Notes: generated by a model not told the origin, from the letters alone. A stretch of 10,126 bases of DNA from Clostridiales bacterium (GCA_018369015.1 JAGZDD010000142.1:1-10126); one strand, 5' to 3'. Shown: positions 1-5,658, numbered from the stretch's first letter. Translations and numbers: made by a program.

Positions 1-11
1 GGGTGGCTTAT

Positions 12-335
12 ATGTGCAAAGAAAATCATAAAATGGGCGGGCCAAACACAGACATGCTTTTAAATTTGACGGTTCAGCTAAAGATTGCTGAGACGCTTGG
101 AGAGATGAATGATACGACACCAGCCCATAAGTTTTCGGGCCGTTTTGAACAGCGCCAGAAGGCTCTGCTTACAAAAGCCGAAAAATATCAGAAGCGGCTA
201 TATCCCCGCCGTTTTCAGGCGGCTGCCGTCGCTGCGATTGTTGTTCTGACTCTTGGTTTTACGGCAACTGCGGGGGCTGCCGTGCTTTTTTCACAGCGTC
301 CGGCAAATGAAACCAGGCTAAACTGGGGCCTTTAG
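12..335 (+). pseudogene. N-terminal part of a frameshifted DUF4367-like membrane (anti-sigma-like) protein
   Basis: The ATG at 12 follows a GGTGG at 2-6; an in-frame GTG at 3 is a less likely start. The 107-residue product has a charged cytoplasmic part with an FSGRFEQRQ-type segment (about 41-49), a basic stretch, and one hydrophobic helix at about 68-93, then stops at TAG 333-335 just outside the membrane. This architecture is typical of clostridial DUF4367-type proteins encoded next to ECF sigma factors; the link to a sigma factor is inferred, because the upstream gene lies outside the window. The next frame (from 311) continues as a plausible extracellular domain. Adding one G to the GGGG at 325-328 joins the frames as NWGPLEVENVEEDGY. 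It is either a real inactivating mutation or a homopolymer sequencing error. Confidence 0.6.
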
Positions 336-1087
336 AAGTTGAAAATGTGGAGGAAGACGGTTACAAAGCAAAGGAGCGCCGGGTACTTGTTCCTGCTGCT
401 TTTAGAAGCGCGGAATATAATGCTTTGGCAGAGTGGAATCATTTTATGGATGCCTATACATTGACTGACAAATATAAGGAAGGGCTTTTGGCCGCTGATG
501 TTATGGGAGATACCGGCTATGAAGCCTTATCTGAGAGAGAGAAAATATACGAATTGTATGGCAGCTATGACGCCTACAGTGCAAAAATGCTGGAATCGAT
601 TGCGGATAAATATGATTTGCTGCTGGCCCCGCCAGTGTATTATACGACAAAAGCGGAGAGTGGAGCGCTCTACGGGTTATGTAGCTTTTTACCTGAGGAA
701 GACTTTTCTATTGACTATGGTTATAACTTTGAGGACGGGAGCGCTCATTGTGAATTTAGTGTTTTTATTGAAGAATGTGAGCAGAAATATAAAAATTTTA
801 CTGGTTCATTGACAGTGGCCAAAAAGGGAAGCCTTTACCCCTACACCTCCGGCTGGATGCAGGAAAATGGTGAAAAAACAGAGGAAACTGGTTATATTAC
901 AGCGCAGGGAACCCATGCGGATGTGGCGGCCACAAATGACAGGGCATGGATATTCTATGAGGGCGATGAAACTTATATACGAATACAGCTTACAGGCCTT
1001 TATTATAAATTCTACGGCCAGGGAAGCAAAAAAGGAATTGACACAGTGAAGTATTTGGCAGATATGATTGATTTTTCAGTATTATAA
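311..1087 (+). pseudogene. C-terminal extracellular domain of the frameshifted DUF4367-like protein
   Basis: This open stretch continues the gene at 12-335 after a one-base frame change near 325-332. Reading is coding-like from about 329 (PLEVENVEEDGYKAKERR) to TAA at 1085-1087. Translation alone could begin at GTG 347, but there is no convincing ribosome binding site, and coding character extends upstream of it. The part is about 250 residues, hydrophilic, rich in Tyr and acidic residues, with no signal peptide of its own, as expected for a domain placed outside by the upstream helix. The end (AWIFYEGDETYIRIQL, then a Lys/Ile-rich helix) resembles the C-terminal fold of DUF4367 proteins. The family assignment rests on pattern memory, not on a search. 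It could be annotated elsewhere as a separate hypothetical protein. Confidence 0.55.
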
Positions 1088-1134
1088 ACATTGGCACAGG
1101 CAGTCGATATTTTTGCTGCGCCTGTAGTATTGCG

Positions 1135-1167
1135 GCGGATAAGGGAAGCATACATTCTCCTATCCGC
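1135..1167. other. Imperfect hairpin in the nrdD upstream gap, no clear role
   Basis: GCGGATA at 1135-1141 pairs with TATCCGC at 1161-1167. After an A/C mismatch, GGGAA pairs with TTCTC (one G-U), leaving a 7-nt loop. No T tract follows, so it is not a standard terminator. It could still end or protect the 3' end of the preceding broken gene. A weaker ACAGGC/GCCTGT pairing lies just before it (from about 1095). I see no gene in 1088-1311. Confidence 0.4.
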
Positions 1168-1311
1168 TCGTTAATGCTTTTCGTATTCGGGAGCAGATTT
1201 TTGTAAAAAATGCTGAATTTTTTATAACAGGAAAGTTCCCGGAATATTTTGGCGGTGGAAGCTTTTGAGAGTATTTCCAAGATTTTCCATAGATTTCGCA
1301 GGTAAAAGCGC

Positions 1312-1340
1312 TTGTCAGCTTCCGGTGTCAGGCGTATAAT
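1312..1340 (+). promoter_or_regulatory. Upstream nrdD promoter P1
   Basis: TTGTCA at 1312-1317 and TATAAT at 1335-1340 are separated by 17 bp, a near-consensus sigma-A promoter. It points at nrdD and lies about 120 bp before its start codon. Confidence 0.65.
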
Positions 1341-1355
1341 GGCTTATATCAGGAC

Positions 1356-1384
1356 TTGCTTTTTTGGGATAAAGCGATTATAAT
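1356..1384 (+). promoter_or_regulatory. Downstream nrdD promoter P2
   Basis: TTGCTT at 1356-1361 and TATAAT at 1379-1384 are 17 bp apart. The expected transcription start, near 1391, is immediately before the NrdR-like boxes, so bound repressor would cover the initiation region. Together with P1 it forms a tandem promoter pair. Confidence 0.65.
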
Positions 1385-1393
1385 GTGAAAAGA

Positions 1394-1441
1394 ACACAAG
1401 ATATAGTATTTCATCTTCGGGTGGAATACTATATCGTCTTT
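1394..1441 (+). promoter_or_regulatory. Pair of NrdR-like boxes overlapping a 36-nt UUCG-capped hairpin
   Basis: Box 1 (1394-1409, ACACAAGATATAGTAT) matches the known NrdR consensus acaCwAtATaTwGtgt at 14 of 16 positions. Box 2 (1426-1441, starting ATACTATAT) matches more weakly. Box starts are 32 bp apart, the three-helical-turn spacing typical of NrdR operators. The same DNA is an inverted repeat: GATATAGTATT (1400-1410) pairs perfectly with AATACTATATC (1425-1435), and five further inner pairs (two G-U) close on a TTCG tetraloop at 1416-1419. In RNA this 16-bp hairpin would end 7 nt before the GGGAGG ribosome binding site. Control by NrdR is inferred from the motif; an RNA role is an alternative or addition. 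Confidence 0.65.
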
Positions 1442-1458
1442 TGGGAGGCTTGAAAACA

Positions 1459-3720
1459 ATGATAGACAAAATACAGAAGCGCAACGGGGATATTGTGGCG
1501 TTTGATTCCATGAAGATTATGAATGCTATTGACCGGGCCAACAAAGCGGTGGATGGGGAGCCTATGACACCGACGGATTTGCTTTTTCTGACAGAAAAGG
1601 TATGCGGGCAGCTTGAGTCCGGGGATTTGAATAATGTGGAATATATTCAGGACCTTGTGGAGGAAATGCTGATCCGCTTTGGATATGCCAAGACGGCTAA
1701 AGCCTACATTTTATACCGTGCAGAGCATACAAAAATCCGCAAATCAGAATTTGATCTTATGGACATATATAAAAAATTGACTTATTCCGACGCTAAGGAT
1801 GAGGACATAAAGCGGGAGAATGCCAATATTGATGCAGATACGGCTATGGGAACGATGCTTAAGTATGGTTCCGAGGGATCAAAGTATTTCATTGATAATT
1901 ATGTATTGCCAAAAGATATTGCGGCAGCTCATATGAACGGTGACATCCATATCCATGATATGGATTTTTATATGTTGACGGAAACCTGCTGCCAGATTGA
2001 TCTGATTAAGCTGTTTGATGATGGGTTTTCAACGGGCCACGGTTATCTTAGGGAACCTAATTCCATCCGTTCCTATGCAGCTTTGGCCTGTATTGCAATT
2101 CAGGCAAATCAGAACGAAATGCATGGCGGACAGAGTATTCCGAATTTTGATTATGCTATGGGGAAGGGCGTTGCAAAAACATACCGGAAGGAATACTTTA
2201 AGCATTTAAAAACCTACTTTCAGTTAAAGCTTGATATGGAGGAAGAGGAAGCTATAGAATTGGTCAATGATCTTAAAAATAATATGACAACTAAGGTTTC
2301 TATGGGAAATAAGGAGGCCTGGGAAAAGGAGCTGTCCGGCTATGGCGTCGGCGGCCGGCTGTGGGGGGAGGATCTTTTTAAGGCGCACCGCTATGCCTCA
2401 GATGCCGCCTATAAAAGCACTGACCGGCAGACCTATCAGGCTATGGAGGCGCTGATCCATAATCTCAACACAATGAATTCCAGAGCCGGCGCTCAGGTTC
2501 CTTTCAGCTCCATCAATTATGGCACAGATACATCGCCGGAGGGGCACATGGCCATGCGCAATCTCCTTCTGGCTACAGAGGCCGGACTTGGCGGCGGGGA
2601 AACTCCGATTTTCCCGGTTCAGATTTTTAAGGTAAAAGAGGGGGTTAATTATAATAAAGAAGACCCAAACTATGACCTGTTTAAGCTGGCGATTAAAACG
2701 AGCGCCCAGAGGCTTTTTCCGAATTTCAGTTTTATTGACGCGCCTTACAACCTTCAATACTATAAGCCCGGGGATTACAACACAGAGGTGGCTTATATGG
2801 GCTGCCGTACCCGCGTGCTTGGGAATGTCCATGACCCGGAAAAATCTGTCACCTGCGGCCGGGGGAATTTAAGTTTTACATCAATTAATCTTGTGCGTCT
2901 GGGAATCGAGGCCAGGGGCGACATTGATAAGTTTTTTAAATTGCTTGACGACCGGATGGATCTTGTATTCCGCCAGCTTTTGCACCGGTTTAAAATCCAG
3001 TGTACAAAGAAGGTGCGCAACTATCCCTTCCTCATGGGCCAGGGAATTTGGATCGATTCTGAAGGGCTCGATATTGACGACAGTGTGGCAGAAGTTCTTA
3101 AGCACGGCACTTTAAGCGTCGGCTTTATCGGCCTGGCAGAAACTTTGAAGGCGCTGATCGGGAAGCATCACGGTGAAAGTGAAGAAGCCCAGGAGCTTGG
3201 CCTTAAGATTATCGGGCATATGCGGGAGCGGACAGATGATGAATCTAAAAAAACCGGGCTTAATTTTACATTGCTGGCGACGCCGGCGGAGGGCTTAAGC
3301 GGACGGTTTGTCAGAATTGACCAGAAGCTTTACGGGGAAATCGAAGGTGTCACAGACCGGGAGTATTATACCAACTCTTTCCATGTGCCGGTGTATTATC
3401 CAATCAAGGCCTTTAAGAAAATAAATCTTGAAGCACCCTACCACGCGATGACGAATGCCGGCCATATCAGCTATGTGGAGCTGGACGGCGATACATGTAA
3501 AAACCTCGAAGCCTTTGAAACAATTATACGCTATATGAAGGATCAGGGGATCGGCTACGGCTCCATTAACCATCCCGTGGATCGTGACCCGGTGTGCGGC
3601 TATACGGGGGTTATTGGCGATGTCTGCCCAAGGTGCGGGCGTCGGGAAGGCGAGAGTGTCAGTATAGAGAAGCTTCGGCAGCTCCGCAAGAAATACCCCA
3701 ACGTACCGTATTATGGATGA
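1459..3720 (+). CDS. nrdD: Anaerobic (class III) ribonucleoside-triphosphate reductase, large subunit without the C-terminal glycyl-radical loop
   Basis: Reduces ribonucleoside triphosphates to deoxy forms without oxygen, using a glycyl radical made by NrdG and S-adenosylmethionine. The 753-residue product starts at ATG 1459, set by GGGAGG at 1443-1448; an in-frame TTG at 1441 lies before that site and is rejected. Residues about 3-92 are an ATP-cone allosteric domain (IQKRNGDIVAFD to YILYRAEHTKIR). The barrel carries TCCQIDL (Cys177/178), QNEMHGGQSIPNFD, SRAGAQVPFSSINYGTD, MGCRTRV (Cys449, candidate thiyl cysteine) and CGRGNLSFTSINL. The C-terminus has DPVCGYTG and CPRCG (Cys713, 723, 726), aligning with the four-Cys zinc site of E. 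coli NrdD but with Asp for the first Cys. It then ends in a Lys/Arg helix and PYYG with no RRVCGYLG-type loop. That loop is encoded by the next ORF. An alternative is that DPVCGYTG itself carries the radical. Confidence 0.95.
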   Translation: MIDKIQKRNGDIVAFDSMKIMNAIDRANKAVDGEPMTPTDLLFLTEKVCGQLESGDLNNVEYIQDLVEEMLIRFGYAKTAKAYILYRAEHTKIRKSEFDLMDIYKKLTYSDAKDEDIKRENANIDADTAMGTMLKYGSEGSKYFIDNYVLPKDIAAAHMNGDIHIHDMDFYMLTETCCQIDLIKLFDDGFSTGHGYLREPNSIRSYAALACIAIQANQNEMHGGQSIPNFDYAMGKGVAKTYRKEYFKHLKTYFQLKLDMEEEEAIELVNDLKNNMTTKVSMGNKEAWEKELSGYGVGGRLWGEDLFKAHRYASDAAYKSTDRQTYQAMEALIHNLNTMNSRAGAQVPFSSINYGTDTSPEGHMAMRNLLLATEAGLGGGETPIFPVQIFKVKEGVNYNKEDPNYDLFKLAIKTSAQRLFPNFSFIDAPYNLQYYKPGDYNTEVAYMGCRTRVLGNVHDPEKSVTCGRGNLSFTSINLVRLGIEARGDIDKFFKLLDDRMDLVFRQLLHRFKIQCTKKVRNYPFLMGQGIWIDSEGLDIDDSVAEVLKHGTLSVGFIGLAETLKALIGKHHGESEEAQELGLKIIGHMRERTDDESKKTGLNFTLLATPAEGLSGRFVRIDQKLYGEIEGVTDREYYTNSFHVPVYYPIKAFKKINLEAPYHAMTNAGHISYVELDGDTCKNLEAFETIIRYMKDQGIGYGSINHPVDRDPVCGYTGVIGDVCPRCGRREGESVSIEKLRQLRKKYPNVPYYG

Positions 3721-3758
3721 AAGACAGCTATAGGGTATGCGGTAAACATTTAAAATAT

Positions 3759-3871
3759 GTAACTATTCAGCCATGCCATTTCGGATTCATGCAGCTTACG
3801 CTGCTCACCGCCGCTATCGCGGCCAAAGCCTCGATTATGGCGTATCACCAGCCGCATGGTTGAATAGCTGC
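3759..3871. mobile_element. MITE copy A, short form, between nrdD and the glycyl-radical peptide
   Basis: A 113-bp palindromic element. The left end is GTAACTATTCAGCCAT (3759-3774) and the right end ATGGTTGAATAGCTGC (3856-3871), which is the inverted repeat with two changes. Inside are small hairpins (GCAGC-TTAC-GCTGC, CCGC...GCGG). Compared with the reverse complement of copy B it lacks a central block, passing directly from a CGATTATGGCG-like segment to TATCACCAGCCGCATGG. The flanks are TAAAATAT (3751-3758) and TAAAAATA (3872-3879), a possibly degraded 8-bp target duplication. There is no coding capacity. It sits inside the nrd operon and would be transcribed as a stable hairpin in the message. 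Confidence 0.8.
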
Positions 3872-3898
3872 TAAAAATACTGCTGCCTGTTTTATTTT

Positions 3899-3906
3899 AA
3901 GGAGGA
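3899..3906 (+). promoter_or_regulatory. Strong ribosome binding site of the glycyl-radical peptide ORF
   Basis: AAGGAGGA lies 6 nt before ATG 3913. A near-perfect site at ideal spacing, right after the mobile element, marks the 51-codon ORF as an independently translated gene rather than a leftover nrdD tail. It also decides for Met1 over the in-frame Met7. Confidence 0.8.
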
Positions 3907-3912
3907 ATAGAT

Positions 3913-4068
3913 ATGGATCAGAAATCAGCTATGAGAGAAGAAGCCATTGGAGGAAATGTTGGATTTGAGCGGATTCGCCGGATTACAGGCTATCTTGTAG
4001 GAACAACGGAGCGTTTTAATAACGCCAAAAGGGCAGAGGAAAAGGATCGTGTAAAGCATGGAATCTAA
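3913..4068 (+). CDS. 51-residue free-standing glycyl-radical domain of class III ribonucleotide reductase
   Basis: The peptide ends in IRRITGYLVG (Gly26) followed by ERFNNAKRAEEKDRVKH. This aligns with the extreme C-terminus of E. coli NrdD, RRVCGYLG followed by FNAGKQEEVKRRVKH, where the glycine carries the radical. Spacing from GYL to the final RVKH is the same within one residue. So the ORF encodes only the glycyl loop and last helix of NrdD, exactly the piece missing from the upstream 753-residue protein. Its own AAGGAGGA site, 11-bp overlap with nrdG and position in the operon indicate a real gene. The inferred role is to dock into the NrdD barrel, be activated by NrdG and deliver the radical to the active-site cysteine, comparable in idea to the YfiD/GrcA spare part of pyruvate formate-lyase. 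The homology is clear; function as a separate subunit is inferred. Confidence 0.88.
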   Translation: MDQKSAMREEAIGGNVGFERIRRITGYLVGTTERFNNAKRAEEKDRVKHGI

Positions 4069-4573
4069 GCTTAAGGTCAGCGGTATTATTGAGGAATCCA
4101 TTGTAGATGGCCCGGGCCTTCGGTTTACCATATTTACCCAGGGCTGTCCGCACCGCTGCCCTGGCTGCCACAATCCCCAGACCCACGATTTTGACGGTGG
4201 AAAATGGATGACAGTAGAAGAACTTATCGGAATGTTTGATGCTGATCCGCTGCTTGCCGGTATGACATTTTCCGGAGGGGAGCCTTTTTGCCAGCCTGCT
4301 CCCCTCCTTTTGCTGGCCCGGCTTGTAAAGGCAAGGGGAAAATCGGTAGTCATCTATTCGGGCTACACGATTGAGGCGCTTATGGAGATGGCCGCAGGAA
4401 ACAAAGCGATTGACGAGCTTTTGTCACTGTGTGATTTACTGATTGACGGCCCTTTTATTGAGCAATATAAAGATCTGGATTTACTTTTTAGAGGAAGTTC
4501 TAACCAGAGGATTCTGGATTTGTCCGAGTATCCGCAAATTACCGATGTGAGTGACACGCTGGGAAAGACTTAA
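4058..4573 (+). CDS. nrdG: Anaerobic ribonucleotide reductase activating enzyme (radical SAM)
   Basis: A radical-SAM enzyme that reductively cleaves S-adenosylmethionine on a 4Fe-4S cluster to install the glycyl radical of class III reductase. The 171-residue protein carries the cluster motif CPHRCPGC (Cys30, Cys34, Cys37) near the N-terminus and FSGGEPF (71-77), the Gly-rich SAM-binding segment. Its length is normal for NrdG (roughly 150-180 residues). Its ATG lies inside the end of the glycyl-radical ORF, with an 11-bp overlap in another frame and purine-rich AGAGGAAAAGGA upstream, so translation is probably coupled to that peptide, its likely substrate. It is the last gene of the operon; a terminator follows at 4672-4715. 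Confidence 0.95.
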   Translation: MESKLKVSGIIEESIVDGPGLRFTIFTQGCPHRCPGCHNPQTHDFDGGKWMTVEELIGMFDADPLLAGMTFSGGEPFCQPAPLLLLARLVKARGKSVVIYSGYTIEALMEMAAGNKAIDELLSLCDLLIDGPFIEQYKDLDLLFRGSSNQRILDLSEYPQITDVSDTLGKT

Positions 4574-4599
4574 GGAATGAATTTAGAAAATATAAAAAA

Positions 4600-4620
4600 T
4601 GAGAATGAATATCATTTTCA
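4600..4620. promoter_or_regulatory. Fur-box-like palindrome after nrdG
   Basis: GAGAATGAATATCATTTTC at 4601-4619 matches the 19-bp Fur consensus GATAATGATAATCATTATC at 15 positions, and TGAGAATGAATATCA matches the 7-1-7 form at 12 of its 14 defined positions. It lies between nrdG and its terminator with no iron gene beside it and no convincing promoter overlapping it. It may be a relic, an operator for an antisense or unseen transcript, or chance in AT-rich DNA. Confidence 0.45.
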
Positions 4621-4671
4621 AAATAACCGCTTTAATGAGCTATGTAAAAGCCAGAAACTATATATTTTTCT

Positions 4672-4715
4672 AAACCTTTGATTTTTATAGGAAAATCAAA
4701 GGTTTTCTTTTTTTT
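4672..4715 (+). terminator. Rho-independent terminator of the nrd operon
   Basis: AAACCTTTGATTTT (4672-4685) pairs perfectly over 14 bp with 4692-4705 across a 6-nt loop, followed by a T-rich run to 4715. It closes nrdD to nrdG and separates them from the rubrerythrin promoter 11 bp on. Confidence 0.9.
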
Positions 4716-4726
4716 GAAAAAAGATG

Positions 4727-4755
4727 TTGACAAAAATTCTAAAAAGGTATATGAT
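4727..4755 (+). promoter_or_regulatory. Rubrerythrin promoter
   Basis: TTGACA at 4727-4732 and TATGAT at 4750-4755 with a 17-bp spacer. The expected start, near 4762, falls inside the palindromic operator at 4759-4783. Confidence 0.8.
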
Positions 4756-4758
4756 AAC

Positions 4759-4783
4759 AATATCAGTAATGATTACTGATATT
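4759..4783. promoter_or_regulatory. Perfect 25-bp palindromic operator over the rubrerythrin start site (PerR-like)
   Basis: AATATCAGTAAT (4759-4770), a central G, then its exact reverse complement (4772-4783). The core AGTAATGATTACT has the 7-1-7 shape of Fur-family operators and keeps the TAAT-N-ATTA centre of the PerR box (TTATAATNATTATAA) but diverges outside it. It covers +1, ideal for repression. The PerR gene one step downstream is the obvious candidate; binding by another Fur-family protein is possible. Confidence 0.65.
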
Positions 4784-4913
4784 TTACGGGTAATAATAAC
4801 ATATTAAAATATGCGGGAAGGCCAAATCCGTTGTTTTGCAGTGCTGACAAAGGACAGAGGCACAGTGATGTGCAAGGGTCTGTACCGCGCCATAGAAAAG
4901 GAGAGTAAAGCGT
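4784..4913 (+). other. Long 5' leader of the rubrerythrin mRNA
   Basis: About 150 nt separate the predicted start from ATG 4914. I see a small hairpin (GCACA 4860-4864 with TGTGC 4869-4873) and the ribosome binding site (AGGAG at 4899-4903), but no riboswitch I recognise, no terminator and no convincing small ORF. Confidence 0.4.
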
Positions 4914-5456
4914 ATGAAAAAGTTTGTATGTACAGTATGTGGTTATGTTCACGAAGGAGACAGCGCACCAGCAGAATGTCCAATTTGCCACGCACCGGCA
5001 GAAAAGTTCAAAGAGCAGACAGGTGACAGAGAATGGGCCGCAGAGCATGTTGTTGGCGTAGCAAAGGGCGTTAGCGAAGACATTCTTAAAGATCTGAGAG
5101 CAAACTTTGAAGGCGAATGTTCTGAAGTTGGTATGTATCTTGCAATGGCAAGAGTTGCCCACAGAGAAGGTTATCCTGAGATTGGCCTTTACTATGAAAA
5201 AGCAGCATGGGAAGAAGCTGAGCATGCCGCTAAATTTGCTGAGTTACTTGGCGAAGTTGTTACAGACAGCACAAAGAAAAATCTTGAAATGCGTGTAGAT
5301 GCAGAAAATGGCGCAACAGCAGGAAAGACAGATCTTGCAAAACGTGCAAAAGCTGCAAACCTTGATGCACTCCATGATACTGTACATGAGATGGCAAGAG
5401 ATGAGGCTCGCCACGGCAGAGCATTTGAAGGCCTGCTAAAGAGATATTTTGGCTAA
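4914..5456 (+). CDS. rbr: Reverse rubrerythrin (rubredoxin-first peroxide reductase)
   Basis: A cytoplasmic non-haem diiron protein that reduces hydrogen peroxide, and in some clostridia oxygen, with electrons from NAD(P)H-linked partners. The 180-residue product has the reversed domain order: a rubredoxin-like FeS4 site first (CTVCGYVHEG and CPIC; Cys6, 9, 22, 25), then a ferritin-like four-helix domain from about residue 50. Helix motifs with likely iron ligands are GECSE (Glu68/Glu71), EEAEH (Glu101-His104) and DEARH near the C-terminus. Classical rubrerythrins carry the rubredoxin at the other end. The start has AGGAG 10 nt upstream. Promoter and palindromic operator make it a single-gene unit, probably derepressed by PerR loss under peroxide, as known for reverse rubrerythrins of Clostridium acetobutylicum. 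No missing ligand was noticed. Confidence 0.92.
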   Translation: MKKFVCTVCGYVHEGDSAPAECPICHAPAEKFKEQTGDREWAAEHVVGVAKGVSEDILKDLRANFEGECSEVGMYLAMARVAHREGYPEIGLYYEKAAWEEAEHAAKFAELLGEVVTDSTKKNLEMRVDAENGATAGKTDLAKRAKAANLDALHDTVHEMARDEARHGRAFEGLLKRYFG

Positions 5457-5484
5457 TAATATAGATAGGTTGGATTCACAGTCA

Positions 5485-5509
5485 GCCGCAAGCACTTGCT
5501 GCTTGCGGC
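5485..5509. other. GC-rich hairpin after the rubrerythrin gene
   Basis: GCCGCAAGC (5485-5493) pairs perfectly with GCTTGCGGC (5501-5509) across a 7-nt loop. No T tract follows directly; the first (5541-5547) is 30 nt on. It is probably an mRNA 3'-end structure. Confidence 0.55.
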
Positions 5510-5511
5510 GT

Positions 5512-5547
5512 AAGAACATGATACAGGTGTGAGCAGGTTCTTTTTTT
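5512..5547 (+). terminator. Weak candidate terminator of rbr
   Basis: AAGAAC (5512-5517) pairs with GTTCTT (5537-5542) and is followed by T residues to 5547. The stem is only 6 bp with a 19-nt loop, so termination could be partial, with the stronger structure at 5624-5658 as backup. Confidence 0.35.
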
Positions 5548-5611
5548 GCGAAGCAAAAGCTCTAAATGTTCCTGCGAAGTTACTATTCTCGGCGAAGCCG
5601 AGAATAGTAAC
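5544..5611. repeat. Two stem-loops with identical GCGAAGC tips (intergenic hairpin repeat)
   Basis: A short one, TTTTGC-GAA-GCAAAA (5544-5558), and a long perfect one, GTTACTATTCTCGGC (5579-5593), loop GAA, and its exact complement (5597-5611): 15 bp on a 3-nt loop. Both tips read GCGAAGC, a sequence known to fold into an unusually stable mini-hairpin even as single-stranded DNA. The outer GTTACTATTC differs by one base from the start of the MITE terminal repeat in this window, so a distant relation is possible. No TSD is evident. Confidence 0.7.
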
Positions 5612-5623
5612 ACAAATTGATGG

Positions 5624-5658
5624 GGGCACTGGGTCGGGATTGATTCAGTGCCCTTTTT
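5624..5658 (+). terminator. Rho-independent terminator upstream of perR
   Basis: GGGCACTG (5624-5631) pairs with CAGTGCCC (5646-5653), loop of 14 nt, followed by TTTTT. It isolates the perR promoter 28 bp on from rubrerythrin read-through. Confidence 0.8.

Noticed and set aside
3580..3720. nrdD truncated by frameshift at its 3' end
   Set aside because: None of the frames after 3640 encodes a glycyl loop contiguous with nrdD. The loop is found in a separate ORF with its own ribosome binding site, and the NrdD tail reads as a natural end.
3594..3863. 89-codon ORF over the end of nrdD and MITE A
   Set aside because: A frame shadow of nrdD continuing into the repeat, with no ribosome binding site. 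Its RVCG string is accidental, lacking Tyr after Gly and any helix resembling NrdD.
4577..4681. 34-codon ORF (MNLENIKNENEYHF...) directly after nrdG
   Set aside because: The only purine-rich sequence abuts its ATG with no spacing, the composition is just AT-rich, and it runs into the terminator stem.
5579..5611. CRISPR-like repeat or standard terminator
   Set aside because: A single palindrome with no regular spacers and no T tract after it.
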